This document shows positions 23,714 to 34,220 of a stretch of 64,000 nt of DNA, piece by piece; the stretch's first letter is position 1; each line of letters starts with the position of its first letter. The notes beneath the pieces are model-generated. The model was given only the letters and a program-made list of their open reading frames with translations, did no database searches and was not told the origin of the DNA. Origin of the DNA: Antitrichia curtipendula (taxonomy: Eukaryota > Streptophyta > Bryopsida > Hypnales > Leucodontaceae); assembly GCA_951230915.1 (NCBI GenBank), contig OX579637.1, positions 28,334,001 to 28,398,000 of the forward strand, given 5' to 3'. Both the position numbers and the translations under genes were made by a program.

Positions 23714-25159
23714 AATGGAGAATCATGTGGAGGCGCTAGATATGTACTTCAAGAAATGTGAAATACAGCTAGAAGAGAAACACACTGGTAAAGACGATTC
23801 TCTCATGGAGGGGGAATACTGGAAATTCAAAGAGCCAGACAGAGTAGAGTTTTGGGGATTCATCATGCTCGCATTCTCAAACGAGTTCTGCTTTGCATAC
23901 AAGTTCAAGAATGCGCAGGTCTTCCTCAATCTATCATTTGAAGAGAGAATGAAAGATGTGGAGACGGACACCCATCCCACGATCAAAATCAAATGTGTCA
24001 CGGCTATCAAGGGCGTCCAGAAGAAAGATCAATACCACTTCACAATATGCTTGGACTCTATAATGATTCTGTTCAACATGACCCCTTACTTGGTAGCCTG
24101 GATCCGACGCCCTTCCATCAAGATGTCAAGGAACTAGAGAAGAAGATTGACAACAAAGAATGGAAAAATGCTAACGGGACGCCACTAGCCTGGAGGCAAC
24201 TTGTTTCAAAAATCCGGGCCCTCCTCAAGAATTTTGACACGTTGAGAGGGAAGTATGAAATGCAGAATGTCCTAAATAGAGTCAGTCTCTGTGGACGTTG
24301 CCAACCAGTGCGTCAGCCAATGCTCAAAGAAAACCACAAAGCAGGATTCTGGAAGCAGTCGGGGTTAGAAAACCGCTTAGAAGTCCACTCCCAAGATGAC
24401 GCAAAACAAGGGAAAGAAGGCCGCAGTTTCTCCTTCTGTAAAGAAAGTCACGGCAAGATCCTTGAAACAATCTGAAGTGCATGACGACAGCTTCGTAGAG
24501 GAGATGGCAAATGTTCCTCTTTCTTGGGCAACGGAGAGAAAGCCAAACTACAAGGCCATCAGCAAGGCATACCAGAAGTACTGGAAAACATGCGAAGACG
24601 CGTATGTCTTCGCGGTTGATGAGAAGAAGGCAGTCGACATCTCCGAATTAATTGAGGCACCATTTACATTCAACATTCGGTCTAAGCAACAAAGAATAGT
24701 GGAAGACAACGTGACCTATCTCCTGAACATCCTTGACAAGAGTACAAAGCAGACTCTTTGTGTTATGCCCGTCGGCCTCACCAAAAAACCAGAGAAGTGG
24801 GAAGAAATTGAAGGCGGATAGTTTTACGTCATTAACGGCCAACATAGCATTGAAGCAAGCAAGTTCATACTCAATGACGAAAACGGTGTTGACCACGATG
24901 AAAGAAAACATTTCAAAAAATGGAACTGTTTCATTGTATGGTCGCTGGATGGAGAGAAGTATGAACCATCTCCGCATACTATTATCGGGTGAATCATTTC
25001 ATAGCGGTTCAACCATCTTGGGCGACAAATATTCTAGGAGCTCGAGCAGTATAGGGGGCTATGGGCAAGCTGAAGAATCCAGCTCAAGTTCAGTCGGTGG
25101 GGGTATTAGCCAATACCAAGCAAACTGTCGAAAACCGAAAGAACAAAGACTTGTTCCAG
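23714..25159 (+). pseudogene. Copy A exon 2: helical N-terminus and ParB-like segment
   Basis: Starts at ATG 23715 one base after a splice acceptor. The N-terminal region (MENHVEALDMYF...) matches copy B (48379 downward) through the KKDQYHF region and the ELEKK region. The ParB-like segment at about 24660-25030 reads KQTLCVMPVG, then FYVINGQHSIEASKF. The VINGQHS...A.K pattern resembles the GxHR nucleotide-binding box of ParB/sulfiredoxin-fold proteins. Breaks are a one-base deletion near 24070, a frame change between the segment ending near 24380 and the one opening at 24396, TAG at 24820, a one-base deletion near 24975 and TAG at 25037. Each break is placed by comparison with copy B, which has a different set. 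ParB assignment is motif-based only. Confidence 0.6.
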
Positions 25160-25379
25160 GTTTGTCATTCAGCGCAATTTAAGCTGATTTACAATGGCTC
25201 CATTTCACTCTCAAATGTATTTGATGAAGCGTACTCTGTACATATTAGCGCTTATCGAGCTGATCTGCAATGACTTCTTGTCTCTCTCATATGTATTTGG
25301 TGAGGCATTCTGTCCACAGGTTAGCGTGGGTTGAGCTGAAGTGCTTGTTCTAACAATTATTCTTTGGAATCAAGTGTAG
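25160..25379 (+). repeat. Copy A intron 2 with three palindromes
   Basis: A 220-bp intron (donor TTCCAG before GTTTGT, acceptor GTGTAG) that is largely made of three palindromes about 75 bp apart: 25164-25192 (CAGCGC...AAGCTG), 25243-25264 (TTAGCGC...GAGCTGA) and 25320-25341. Arms share the TTAGC/TTCAGC and GCTGA core with the leader-intron set. Confidence 0.75.
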
Positions 25380-25925
25380 GAGTTTGAGAAGGCGGAATTT
25401 TTGCGATTCTCCATGATCGAAGTAAACAAAAGCTTGAAAATATCAAAGGTGAAGGGAAAAGAGGAGAAACTGAAAGTGACAAACGAACTGAAGCTCATCA
25501 CCGCTCCCGAGCATGTTTACAAACTTTGGGGCGAGGTTATCTCTGCAGCCGCACATGGTCAACTACTCAACCCTGACACGAATAGGTTGTTCAACGTGAA
25601 GACAGATTGGAATCCGGATACGCTGGCACTAAATCGAGAATTCTTTAAACATTTGGGCAATCTGAGCTATGACAAGCTGGAGAAACTAGCAAAGCACATT
25701 TTCAACCAGACGGGTAGCAAGCGCATCCTCTCCTACCCCAAGGTGACGATTAAGAGCATTTTGTTTGTGCTTGAGAGCTGCTACAATATAAAGGAATGGG
25801 TAGAGAGGCGGAAGCGAAAGCACCTTGTGAAGAAAGAGCTTTACCAAATCAACCCCGAACTTGGTCTTCTGAACGCAAATAACGAGATCATCACGGAAAA
25901 TTGGAAAGCCTTCAAGAAAGATTGA
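25380..25925 (+). pseudogene. Copy A exon 3, first part: conserved linker domain ending in TGA
   Basis: An uninterrupted frame of 181 codons. It includes ITAPEHVYKLWGEVIS, FFKHLGNLSYDKLEKL, YPKVTIKSILFVLESCYN and KEWVERRKRKHLVKK, and ends FKKD then TGA. Copy B aligns over the whole length (46807 down to 46262) at roughly 40-50 per cent identity by eye, and also ends FKKS then TGA. In both copies an ATG follows seven codons later in the same frame. I do not recognise the domain; it is alpha-helical and basic. It directly follows the ParB-like segment, so it may be the DNA-binding part of that protein. This is the best-preserved exon of copy A. Confidence 0.6.
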
Positions 25926-25943
25926 TTCTTCTTGAGGGCAACC

Positions 25944-26700
25944 ATGGATGTCCTTCTTGACAGACCTGGAGAGGCATACTTTGGTAGGGCCAAGCTTGTG
26001 AGCGCTAGAAACAAGTCATGCTCCGAGCTCTCAGACGAAGCATTTCAGTTCTTTAAGGTGTTCCTCAAGCAGTAGAAGAAGTTTGTGAAGCCCACTGCAG
26101 TGGGCCACTATCGATCATACGAGTTTGGTAAGAACTATTATTACGAGTGGCCAGCGCATTCATGGACGGATGAGATGGTCAAGCGACTGTCTCTTGGAGT
26201 CCTAGACATCCAAAATCTTCCCGGGATTGAGGAAAAGGACGCGTCCACTGTAGACAGCCATGTAGAAAAAGAAGAAACCGACACTTGAGGAGGTCCCCGC
26301 GTGGCTATTCATTTGCTCTAACGAGATAGAGCAAGCGCAGGTTCTTAGGTTCGTGGAGACAAATGAGGTCCTCAACTCCTATGCCCTGGATTTTGCGTTA
26401 TACACGCCAGGGAAGAATGACCGCCTTGATGATATTGTTGCTGCCAAGATACCAAAGAAGGTGTTGCTCATTTTCTTGCAGAACCCCAAGAACGTGAATC
26501 CCGTGGTAATTCCGGACGAATTTGAATGCCTAGAGACAGCTAGGTATATGAAGGCGCGCGCATATAGTGAGCTCAAGTATCAGATTCACAACACGGAGCT
26601 GCAAATGGAGTATTATGTATGGATTGTCCGAAAGTTCTGCAATCCGGGGATGTGTGTCTACTTAGCATTCGCGGGAGGAAAATTGACGTGTGCTGCAATG
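25944..26700 (+). pseudogene. Copy A exon 3, second part: methyltransferase-like segment
   Basis: Opens at ATG 25944 (MDVLLDRPGEAYF), which aligns with copy B (MNVLLEQPGDNYW at 46243 downward) as far as the HYRSY motif. It then continues through VPAWLFICSNEIEQAQ, KKVLLIFLQNP and finally FCNPGMCVYLAFAGGKLTC at 26634-26690. The last string resembles the S-adenosylmethionine motif I region of beta-type DNA methyltransferases (pG.hVhD.FaGxG.T), and gene E has a clearer version at the equivalent place. Breaks are TAG at 26073 and a one-base frameshift near 26275 in an A-rich run. Copy B lacks most of this segment. The methyltransferase reading is tentative, and the catalytic DPPY-type motif is not evident. 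Confidence 0.45.
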
Positions 26701-26874
26701 GTGAGACTCGCCAGGGCAAATCAGCGCGAATCGCGTTGATTGGCTCCCCTATATACATGTTTTTTGGTGATACTTAGTGTCCCGAGATGTTGTTGTGCGT
26801 TTCGGCGCGCGGCACGCTAAAGTAAAATAAGTGGTCGTTGGTGTGTCTAACTCAATAGAAATTGTCTCCTGCAG
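26701..26874 (+). repeat. Copy A intron 3 with two palindromes
   Basis: Short intron with donor GCAATG before GTGAGA and acceptor CTCCTGCAG. It holds two palindromes, 26718-26742 (AAATCAGCGCG...CGCGTTGATT) and 26799-26822 (TTCGGCG...CACGCTAAA), 80 bp apart. Confidence 0.7.
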
Positions 26875-27936
26875 ATGAGTTCTATTGATGTCTATGCAAG
26901 TGGATTATCCGAGCAGTCGTTCTAGTGGCAAGATATCTGCATAAAGGCCATGACGTTAGACAAGGCAGATTTTCTAGAAGACGGTTACCCTGTGAACGTC
27001 GGAGTAGGTCCAAGTTCATCGACCTCCCTTTCGGAGAAGAAGCTGTGGGCGGGTCAGGATTCTCTTTGGAGTCTAAAGGGAAAGAAGGCGGATCTTGTTG
27101 TCGACCTTGAAGAGGAAGAGTTCGAGGAAGAGAGTGAAGAAGAGGTCGATCACGAGGACTACAATGACAGCGTTGGGCTCGACGATATCCAAACACCAAC
27201 CAGCCATCCGTCTTCAAAAGTATCGGGCTTGCCGGGTTCCTCTATGCTGCCTCTACTGCCCCATACGCCAGTAACGCCGACTCCTTCTACTTGCCCAACA
27301 AAAAAGAAGAAGCGGGAGACGATTGCCAGCGCAATGAGGAGCATGGTTGAATTCCAAGCCCAGAGTGCACAATAACTAGCAAATATGCAGAAGCAAGCTG
27401 AGCTAACGTAGAGGCAAACTGAGCTTGCACTAGCTGAACTTAGAGCCAACAATAGAAAGGAGAGACTAGCAAACATGGAAATGCATAATACTAGCCAGAA
27501 GTGGATGCGAGAAGAATTCAGAAATAATCGGGAGCTGGCCATGCAGAACAAAAAGATGCTTCAGATATTGATGGGCAAGGTTGGAATCAAACCCATCGCC
27601 TTGCTGCCACCCGCATCCCGGTCTCCCTCATTGCTTTTGGAGGGGCAATCATCTGGCTCAAACATTAGCATTGCATCGAGCCCTTCGAAATCGGCACAAA
27701 CCACTCCACCTCTATCGTCCGGCCTACCCATTATGGTTCCCCTTCCTCTACATGAAGAGAATATCGATACTCCAATTCCATCGTCAGAGAGTCAGGATGT
27801 ACCTCAGGAGCACCCAGCTGTCAACCAAGGAGCGACAAAGATCATTGCGGAGGGAGTTGGAATTGGGCACAACCTGGTCGTGGATGCTTCCGAGGTTGAA
27901 GTTAGAATTGCTGCACTACCGATTGGAGATCCACCA
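26875..27936 (+). pseudogene. Copy A exon 4: acidic region and glutamine-rich coiled coil
   Basis: A single frame throughout, with stops at 26923 (TAG), 27373 (TAA) and 27409 (TAG). It has an acidic stretch (LVVDLEEEEFEEESEEEV), a Pro/Ser/Thr-rich linker with a basic KKKKRE patch that could act as nuclear localisation, then a coiled coil (LALAELRANNRKERLANM...) and a Pro/Ser-rich tail. The TAA and second TAG fall in the Gln-rich heptads where Gln is the natural residue. Copy B has the equivalent region at about 46000-45070, including a conserved exit at DPP before the donor GTAGGTT. Function unknown; a nuclear scaffold or oligomerisation region is plausible. Confidence 0.55.
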
Positions 27937-28184
27937 GTAGGTTGTGCTCAATAATCTTCTTGTGTCATCTTGTGTAGTTTCAGCTCAACTCGAGCTGATC
28001 TGTATGATAGAGTTTGTCTTGTAGAATTCATTTCCTAGAGGCAGTATTCTTTTATACCGGAGCTCTATATTTAGTAGAGCAAACTGTAGTTTTAGAAGTG
28101 TTGCACTCAATTTTGTATTTTGTAATCCAAATGTGTAATATATAAATTTCTCACTGAGAATGTTTTCTACATCTTGAAGCGCAG
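27937..28184 (+). repeat. Copy A intron 4 with palindrome
   Basis: Intron from the donor GTAGGTT at 27937 to the acceptor GAAGCGCAG. It contains one palindrome at 27977-28001 with arms TCAGCTC/GAGCTGA. The same intron of copy B retains TTAGCTCGACTTGAGTTGA on its coding strand near 45005, so this palindrome is shared between paralogues. Confidence 0.7.
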
Positions 28185-28393
28185 GCCCTACAAATCCTCG
28201 AAGTTTGCCTGATGTTTGTCATTCACCCTCCGCACAATCTCAACCGCCTATGTCTCCAGGGCCCTTGCACAAAAATGACTTGTTGTCAAGTACCGTCCAG
28301 TCTTTGGTATTAGGTGAGGACATATCTATCCGCGATCATGCTCAATCAGGTCATGAAGGTAATGATCGACCATCAGGTTCCGTGTCAAAGAAG
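28185..28393 (+). pseudogene. Copy A exon 5: proline/serine-rich linker
   Basis: About 69 residues (PTNPRSLPDVCHSPSAQ...) open without interruption between good splice sites. The exit SKK before GTACAA matches the exit KEQ before GTATTT of copy B's equivalent exon (44813-44632). No domain recognised. It links the coiled coil to the phosphatase domain. Confidence 0.5.
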
Positions 28394-28542
28394 GTACAAT
28401 CCATGAACTCAAATCTCTTTGTCTATCTAGGCTTTATTTTTTGTTTTGCGGTGGTCAAATTTTTAGTGTGATTTTGCATGAGGACCGAAATGTGCCAATT
28501 CCATGGACGTAATTGGCAATGCATTCTTCCATTTGTTAGCAG
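28394..28542 (+). other. Copy A intron 5
   Basis: A 149-bp intron. Unlike the others it lacks a TTCAGC-type palindrome, but it contains a different perfect inverted repeat, TGCCAATT...AATTGGCA, with arms at about 28493-28500 and 28511-28518. Confidence 0.6.
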
Positions 28543-29354
28543 GGATTGGATCCTTTGTTAGCTCATAAAGAATCATCAGAGGGCATCCATTGGCCATTGA
28601 GGTCCGCAGCGGCGGAGAAGTGGATCAGTGTCGTCTTGGACCTCAATGGCATTCTTTGTGTTAGCGAGGATTGGAAGTCCAAGGGGTCCATCAAGCAATT
28701 CAACCATCAGTCGGAGCCACACTCCGCCATGGTTGGTGTGATTGTGGGGCCAAAGGCAGTCTACGTCCGGCCCAAGTGCTTTGCATTTCTGAAGGAGCTA
28801 GAGAAGATAGCCTTTGTCTCTGTTTGGAGCTCCATGAGAAAGTCCTCCACTGAATGCATTTGCTTGTATCTTTTCCGGGACGGAGGGATGCCCTTCCTCA
28901 TCCTTGGGTAGAACTCTTGCAAGACAATTAAGTATAAGGATAGATTTGGGAAATTGATCTCGTATAAAGAACCTGGAACCGACAAGGAATTGTTCTTGAA
29001 GAAGATGGACGTATTGTTTGATGACTCGCGAGGGAATTTTTCTTCAGGCAACACCGTTATAGTAGACGATAGCCCTTGTAAGCACATCTTGAACAACCCG
29101 GAGAATGTTATACTCTCCGACTCCTGGAGTAATCGGGGGAATGGCGACAAGGACACTTTTCTCCTTGCAGTCCTACTTCTTTGGTTCCAGGGATTGCACG
29201 CCAGCCGCGGCGTGGGACTCAAGTCATTTCGGAATGATAAGAAATGGAGAATTGGGAGGTGGATGCTGTGCAAGGAAAGGGGTCGTTGAGAGTATGACAA
29301 ATTCATAGAGGTGGTGTCATGTTCGAGTAGATTTAAGTAGTACAACGACTAGAG
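28543..29354 (+). pseudogene. Copy A exon 6: FCP1/NIF-like HAD phosphatase domain
   Basis: The frame carries the HAD-type nucleophile box as VVLDLNGILCV (motif I DxDG/DxNG), then IAFVSVWSSMRKS (motif II region) and NTVIVDDSPCKHILNNPENV, the classic VDDSPxK acid box of NLI-interacting-factor/FCP1-like phosphatases. In eukaryotes such enzymes dephosphorylate proteins, notably the RNA polymerase II tail. Motif I has Asn where catalytic FCP1-type enzymes have the second Asp (DxDGT), so activity is doubtful. A TAG at 28909 aligns with Gln in copy B, and a TGA at 29288 aligns with Arg. A TAG after RFK is at the same position as a TAG in copy B and may be the true end. I know of no transposon family defined by this domain, so it looks like captured cargo. 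Confidence 0.7.
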
Positions 29355-29572
29355 GTATGTCTTTCAGCTTGAATCAAGCTGAAGTGTATTTTTTATCCAG
29401 CTGCTGAATATGGTGTACAGCCTCTACATTTCAGCTCGAGTCGCGTTGATTTATGCGGCAAATTATTTTGCGGTCCGTTGAATATTTGTGATTGTGTGTG
29501 ATTGTATTTCAGTATATGCCCACTCCTCAGTTTTGCGTATTCTGGTTCTGATGTAAGCTTTTTTTGTGTCAG
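29355..29572 (+). repeat. Copy A intron 6 with two palindromes
   Basis: Intron from GTATGT at 29355 to the acceptor TGTGTCAG. It contains 29363-29383 (perfect 8-bp arms TTCAGCTT/AAGCTGAA) and 29428-29452 (TTTCAGCTCG...CGCGTTGA). Confidence 0.7.
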
Positions 29573-30208
29573 ATGGGGGGTGCATTAGAACCCTTTGCGT
29601 CAAAAGAGGTTTTTCCATGCCAGGCGTCTGCGGATTCTATCCTAGACTATAAGCAGTATGTAGTACTCAACACCGGGAACTTTCTCTGCTCAACATCCAC
29701 ACTCAATTCTAGTATGGATTTTTCTGTTAAGCCCATCGAAGATGATGTGGTGGACAGTCCTCCAGATCAAAAGCCTCGTCTGGCGATTTTGTGCTCGCCA
29801 TCTCCTTTGCGGTCAAGGAAAAATCAAAATTCTTCATTGTCGCCAACAGCTTCGGACAAAGGGACGCAAAGGAGGTTGTACGGAGACGCCAACTATCCCA
29901 TGCCAGTTGCAAAATTGGAGCTCAATGTCTCAAAGAAGCCACATGAGATAATTGTTCCTGCTCTTGTTGTTCCGCCGTCGCTTCCTCGCCGACATGCACA
30001 ATCACATGGGCGGGGATTAAAGAGAAAACATGATGAGCCATTGCGGAATCAATGTTCTACTCCAAGTCGGGACTTCTGGGAGCTCAAATCGTTATAGGCG
30101 CAACGGGTGGAGCACATGCGTCATGCCGGGAAAATTGTTGAAGGTTATAGTCGAGGGCCAGAGATTTTGAATATTTTGGAAAAGCTAAAGAGTACGTCAC
30201 GTAGTTGA
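29573..30208 (+). pseudogene. Copy A exon 7: C-terminal region
   Basis: Reads SADSILDYKQYVVLNTGNF, then VVDSPPDQKPR, SPSPLRSRKNQ and a basic region, ending at TGA 30206-30208 after a TAG in the SL-AQRVEHM helix. Copy B (31409 down to 30741) aligns across this length. No known domain. The conserved DSILDY...LNTGNFLCS block suggests a short functional motif. The phase between exons 6 and 7 does not fit cleanly, so this may be an alternative end or a separate product. Confidence 0.5.
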
Positions 30209-30740
30209 CACCTTACTTTAGTAAATGACTGAATAATGTAGATATAGTAGTAGATATAGAAACATGTGAATAGATGTTTCATAGAACTAAATGTTTCCAA
30301 ATATCTAATGAAGGGGTAGTATATACGTTGTGGTGAGGTCCATTACTGGATATTATAGATCCCTTACTAACATTATATTCATTAAAATGAGAGGATTCCA
30401 CTGAATTAGGAGGTGTTGAGACCAAGCAATTGGCCTACATTGCATCAAAATACAATAGATATCAGCGTGTGGAACATATAACTAGTACCATTAACAAGTA
30501 CAATATATCAGCGTACATAGTATGAAAAAGGGGACACAAAATTCAAACAATTGTGTCTTTCCAATTACATTTGATTGTTTTATACAATCGTGTGATATTT
30601 TTTGACGTAAACTTCTCATAAAGTATTTTCACAATGTTTGTAATTACTGCAAGTGTGATTCACTGCAGCATTGCAATGTATGTAATATGTGCAGATAGCT
30701 TGTGTACCTCTAGACTATGACTCTACAATATCAACATCTC
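30209..30740. other. Spacer between convergent copies A and B
   Basis: About 530 bp, AT-rich, between the 3' ends of copies A (plus) and B (minus). I searched by eye for shared terminal repeats from either side and found none that I trust. Confidence 0.4.
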
Positions 30741-32212
30741 CTATATGTGCAACTTACTCTTGAGCTTCTCTATGGCTTTCCTAATCTCTAGCCCGCGGCT
30801 GTATCTGTTACTAGCCTGCTTGTATTCTTGTCATGCTTGTCACCTCTGTAGTTCTAAGAACTTTTGATCCCACTGGTCAAAAAATGGAGAAGCGCAACCC
30901 CTGGGTGCCACTTTGCTGTGCGTTTTGGTCTTTCTTATTCCCAAGGAAAGAGGTCGTGGACGAGGAATTGAGGGCAAGTCAAATTAGACAGCGAACTTCT
31001 CTTTGCGCGGTTCATATGGCACTTCTTTTTCAATTCCCAATGCTAACACTAGGGACATGGCGTTCTCATACAATTTCCTCTATGGTGCTCTGTCAGAGGC
31101 AGATGGTAACATCTGCGAAGCGAAAAGACCTCTAGACTTTAATGGAGAAGGGGAGCAGATTTTAGGCAGATGAGGAGTTCCATTCAGAGGACTGTCTACC
31201 ACACCATCCTCAAGAGGCCTAGCAAAATAATCCATGGTGGAATTAGTTATTGCCGACGAGCATAGGAAGTTCCCCGTACTCAGAATTGCGTTTTGCCCAT
31301 AGTCTAGGATGGAATCAACCGGCGCCGTACATGTGAGGTTGGCATTCAAGAACAAAAACGGAGAGAAACGCAAATTTTGAAAACAATACACAGTAAGATA
31401 TATTATCACTCTAGATCAATAGAGCAAATCCCATAAATGAATGCAATCTCAAATATTCAAGGCAAATGCAACAGACCATAATAGAAAGTAAAAGTTTGAA
31501 AACCATGATAGGAAATAAACCATAAAAGGAAGTAAAAATTCAAAAACCATAATAGGAAATAAACTATAATAGGAAGTAAAAATTCGAAAACCATATCGGA
31601 TCATTTTATTTCATGACATATGTAGATACAATGCTGAACAAGTACGTGAGTTAATACGTGAGATAATGATTCATGTATCAGATCGATACAAGCTAAAGCG
31701 CACAAGAATTTACAGTTGTTTATTTAGGTGCCTAATAGATCGAGCCGACCTGAACTACATTGTTGAAAAATACAGAGCACTATCCTATTGTAAATTCTCT
31801 GAAACTCGCACTGCATTCAATATGTTGTTGTACGTGCGACGACTTTGTTTGTCGCAGAGCATCCTCCTCCCAATTTTTTCTTTGTTAGTCTCCCAAAAGG
31901 ACTTCAACCCTATGTCTCGAGCGTTTGTCAGATGCTTGAACCACGGCAGCAACACCTCGAGCAGAAACGAGTCCTTTGGACCATTTCCCTTGTAATTCCA
32001 AGAGTCCGGGAGAATGACATTCACGGTCTTGTTCATCACATGCTTTGTTGGGTTGTCATCAACTGCAATGGTATTTTCATGGTTGAATTTCCCCCGGAAT
32101 CCCTTGAACAAGGTATTCATGTTTTTGAGGAAGAGATCTTTACTTGTGCCCGGTTCACTAAAAGTCCCGATGCACCCGAAATCATCTCTGTACTTTAGTT
32201 TTGTGCATGAGT
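30741..32212 (-). pseudogene. Copy B, 3' part: second half of phosphatase domain and C-terminus
   Basis: Minus-strand continuation of copy B beyond the element-D insertion. From 32204 downward it reads SCTKLKYRDDFG, SEPGTSKDLFLK, NTIAVDDNPTKHV (phosphatase acid box) and DIGLKSFWETNKEKIGRR, then after an intron VDSILDYGQNAILSTGNF and SPSPLKSRG. It joins directly, without loss, to the half at 44089-44440: the duplicated GCATGAGT at the insertion encodes the Ser-Cys that appears once in copy A. Several TAG, TAA and TGA stops occur; one TAG aligns with Gln of copy A (TQRR). Intronic sequence at about 31476-31593 has a roughly 45-bp tandem repeat of an AAACCATAATAGGAAATAAA-like unit. Confidence 0.65.
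32205..32212. repeat. Left target-site duplication of element D
   Basis: GCATGAGT, immediately left of the element end GAAAGCACAGTACGG. The identical octamer lies at 44081-44088. Confidence 0.85.
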
Positions 32213-32229
32213 GAAAGCACAGTACGGTT

Positions 32230-33320
32230 GTCCAAAATCGTAGTCACGGCAGAATTTTTGCACAGGATGAAAGTTTAGAGTCAATTTTACTATGGTTTTG
32301 GTTGTTTTTTTGGAAAAAAAAAAATAAGGCGAAGTCTTACATCTTGTGCACATTGAAAATTGCATAGCAAAAAAGTGACTTTCGTCTATTTATTTCAATG
32401 TATAAAGTACAAACATAAAATGTTTGTACTGTCACAGATTCAGCTTTAGCATTGTTGTACTTATTGTATCAAGTTTAGGAGTTCATTCTTGCAATGCAAA
32501 GAACTACATTCAATGTTCTAATGTTTACATACAATGTTTTGGCATTTCACTAGGGTTTGGAGAATTTTATAAGAATATATCCTTACAAATGTGTGATTTT
32601 CGTACAAGGTCCAAATTTTGACTTTAAAGTCTGTATTTTCATTTTAAATTTTAGAATCTATAAAAAGACCTTTTTATTGAGATGGGCCAATATTTCATTT
32701 TGGTATACATGATGTTTTGGTTACAATTTTCTCTATTGGAGATTTATTAGTTGAAACGTCGTGGCAGCCTCTAGGGTTTGCCCATTGTACACAGAACGTA
32801 CTGTACATACTTATTATATAGCGGGGACCAATAGTCGTCTGCCACATAAAATCTAAATCGGAATTCACTGCAACATCCCGGTTATACGGTGAGCTTTTGC
32901 AGCGACATTCTCTCTTGCACATTCCAAAAAATGCAGCACTATCTTAATCTTGTCTAATCTTGTCTACTATCTATCATGTGTCTAGTTGTTTTGAATTTGC
33001 AGCACTTCACACGGAAGTTGAAGAAAGTGGACCAACTTCACAGCTCCGCTTACAATTTGCGCATTTGTGGGAGAAGAGCAAGGAGGGACGCTAAACGCAC
33101 CGAGGTCAATTTCCGCGAGATCGATTTTCGCAAAGGTACATAACTGCCCAAGTTCCGCAAAGGTCGATTTCCTCGCTGGTCGATTTCTGCGAGGTCTTTG
33201 TTTTGAGATTAGAACAACTGTAGACCTTGTTTACGGTATGGATCTGGATTTAGATTAGAACGACTTTCTTTAGAACATGAATCGATCTCGATATTTCTTT
33301 AGCGATTGATTTACTACACA
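32230..33320. other. Left subterminal region of element D
   Basis: AT-rich, no supported gene. A segment near 33060-33190 has a repeated CCGCGAGATCGATTTTCGCA / TCCGCAAAGGTCGATTTCCT-type word. Confidence 0.4.
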
Positions 33321-33321
33321 T

Positions 33322-33725
33322 CTCCTTCACGGCGTTCAGTGGCTGCAATTATTGTACAATATATACAATGTTGTAGTATAACGTCTACGTTGTTAGATTC
33401 AACAGCATTGTTTACGGAGTTCATTGGGTACAATCAAAGTACAATATGCACAATATTTTAATATAGCCTTTACGTTGTTACTTATTAGATACAACATGCC
33501 TCCTTCATGGAGTTCATTAGGTACAATCACTATGCAATATGTACAATGTTTCAATACAACATTTCCATGGTTAGGTACACAATGGTTTTCGTATAGTTTC
33601 GAGAGTCTGCATTGTCCTGGGGTACATGGTTTTCCTTGGAACGAGATGAGAGAGTTCACTAGTACATTCATTGTACAATACATACATTGTTTAAGTACAT
33701 TTTGTACATTTTAGATACACTTTGT
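33322..33725. repeat. Tandem repeat, about 85-93 bp, rich in GTACAAT words
   Basis: Three units start near 33329, 33414 and 33507, each opening with GGAGTTCATT or a variant and containing TACAATATGTACAATG-like blocks. A degenerate fourth follows to about 33720. Lies within element D. Confidence 0.75.
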
Positions 33726-34220
33726 AAGAGTTCGCGGACATAATTGAACAACACCCTGTCCTCATAGCTTGGTACGCCCCTTTCGTCATACTGAACTTTT
33801 GTAATGAATTGGGATAAAAGTGAGCTCGTTAGTCGTATTTGTTGTCGACTCCAGTTTTTCACTGTCTCCACTCAATAGAAGTGCCCTCAACTCATCAGAA
33901 CAAAAAAAGGGAATTTCTTCCTTACGCCTGTCCACCTCCCTCTCCACCTCTGCAATCTGCAAGATAATAATGCAGATGAACCTTGCAGTTGGGAATGGGA
34001 GACATCATAACCCCCACTGCAATGTGTCCAACAGCAAAGAAGATGAAACAAGGTCAACTTGAAGGAAAGACAGAAGAAAAAAAAGGCATCGGAGCAGTAA
34101 AAAAGGAACCAGGAACCAAGACATGCGGCGGCAAAAATTGGACGGGGGCACTAGAGGCAAGTACGAGCTGAACGACGGAATAATGGACATTCCGCTGGGA
34201 CTTGGTGTACTGGTAGTTCA
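33726..34220. other. Element D interior, no supported gene
   Basis: A stretch without motif-supported frames. Short frames on both strands overlap one another and look like shadows of low-complexity sequence. Confidence 0.35.

Noticed and set aside
31080..32198. Plus-strand frames over 31.1-32.2 kb
   Set aside because: They are reverse-strand shadows of copy B's phosphatase and C-terminal exons.
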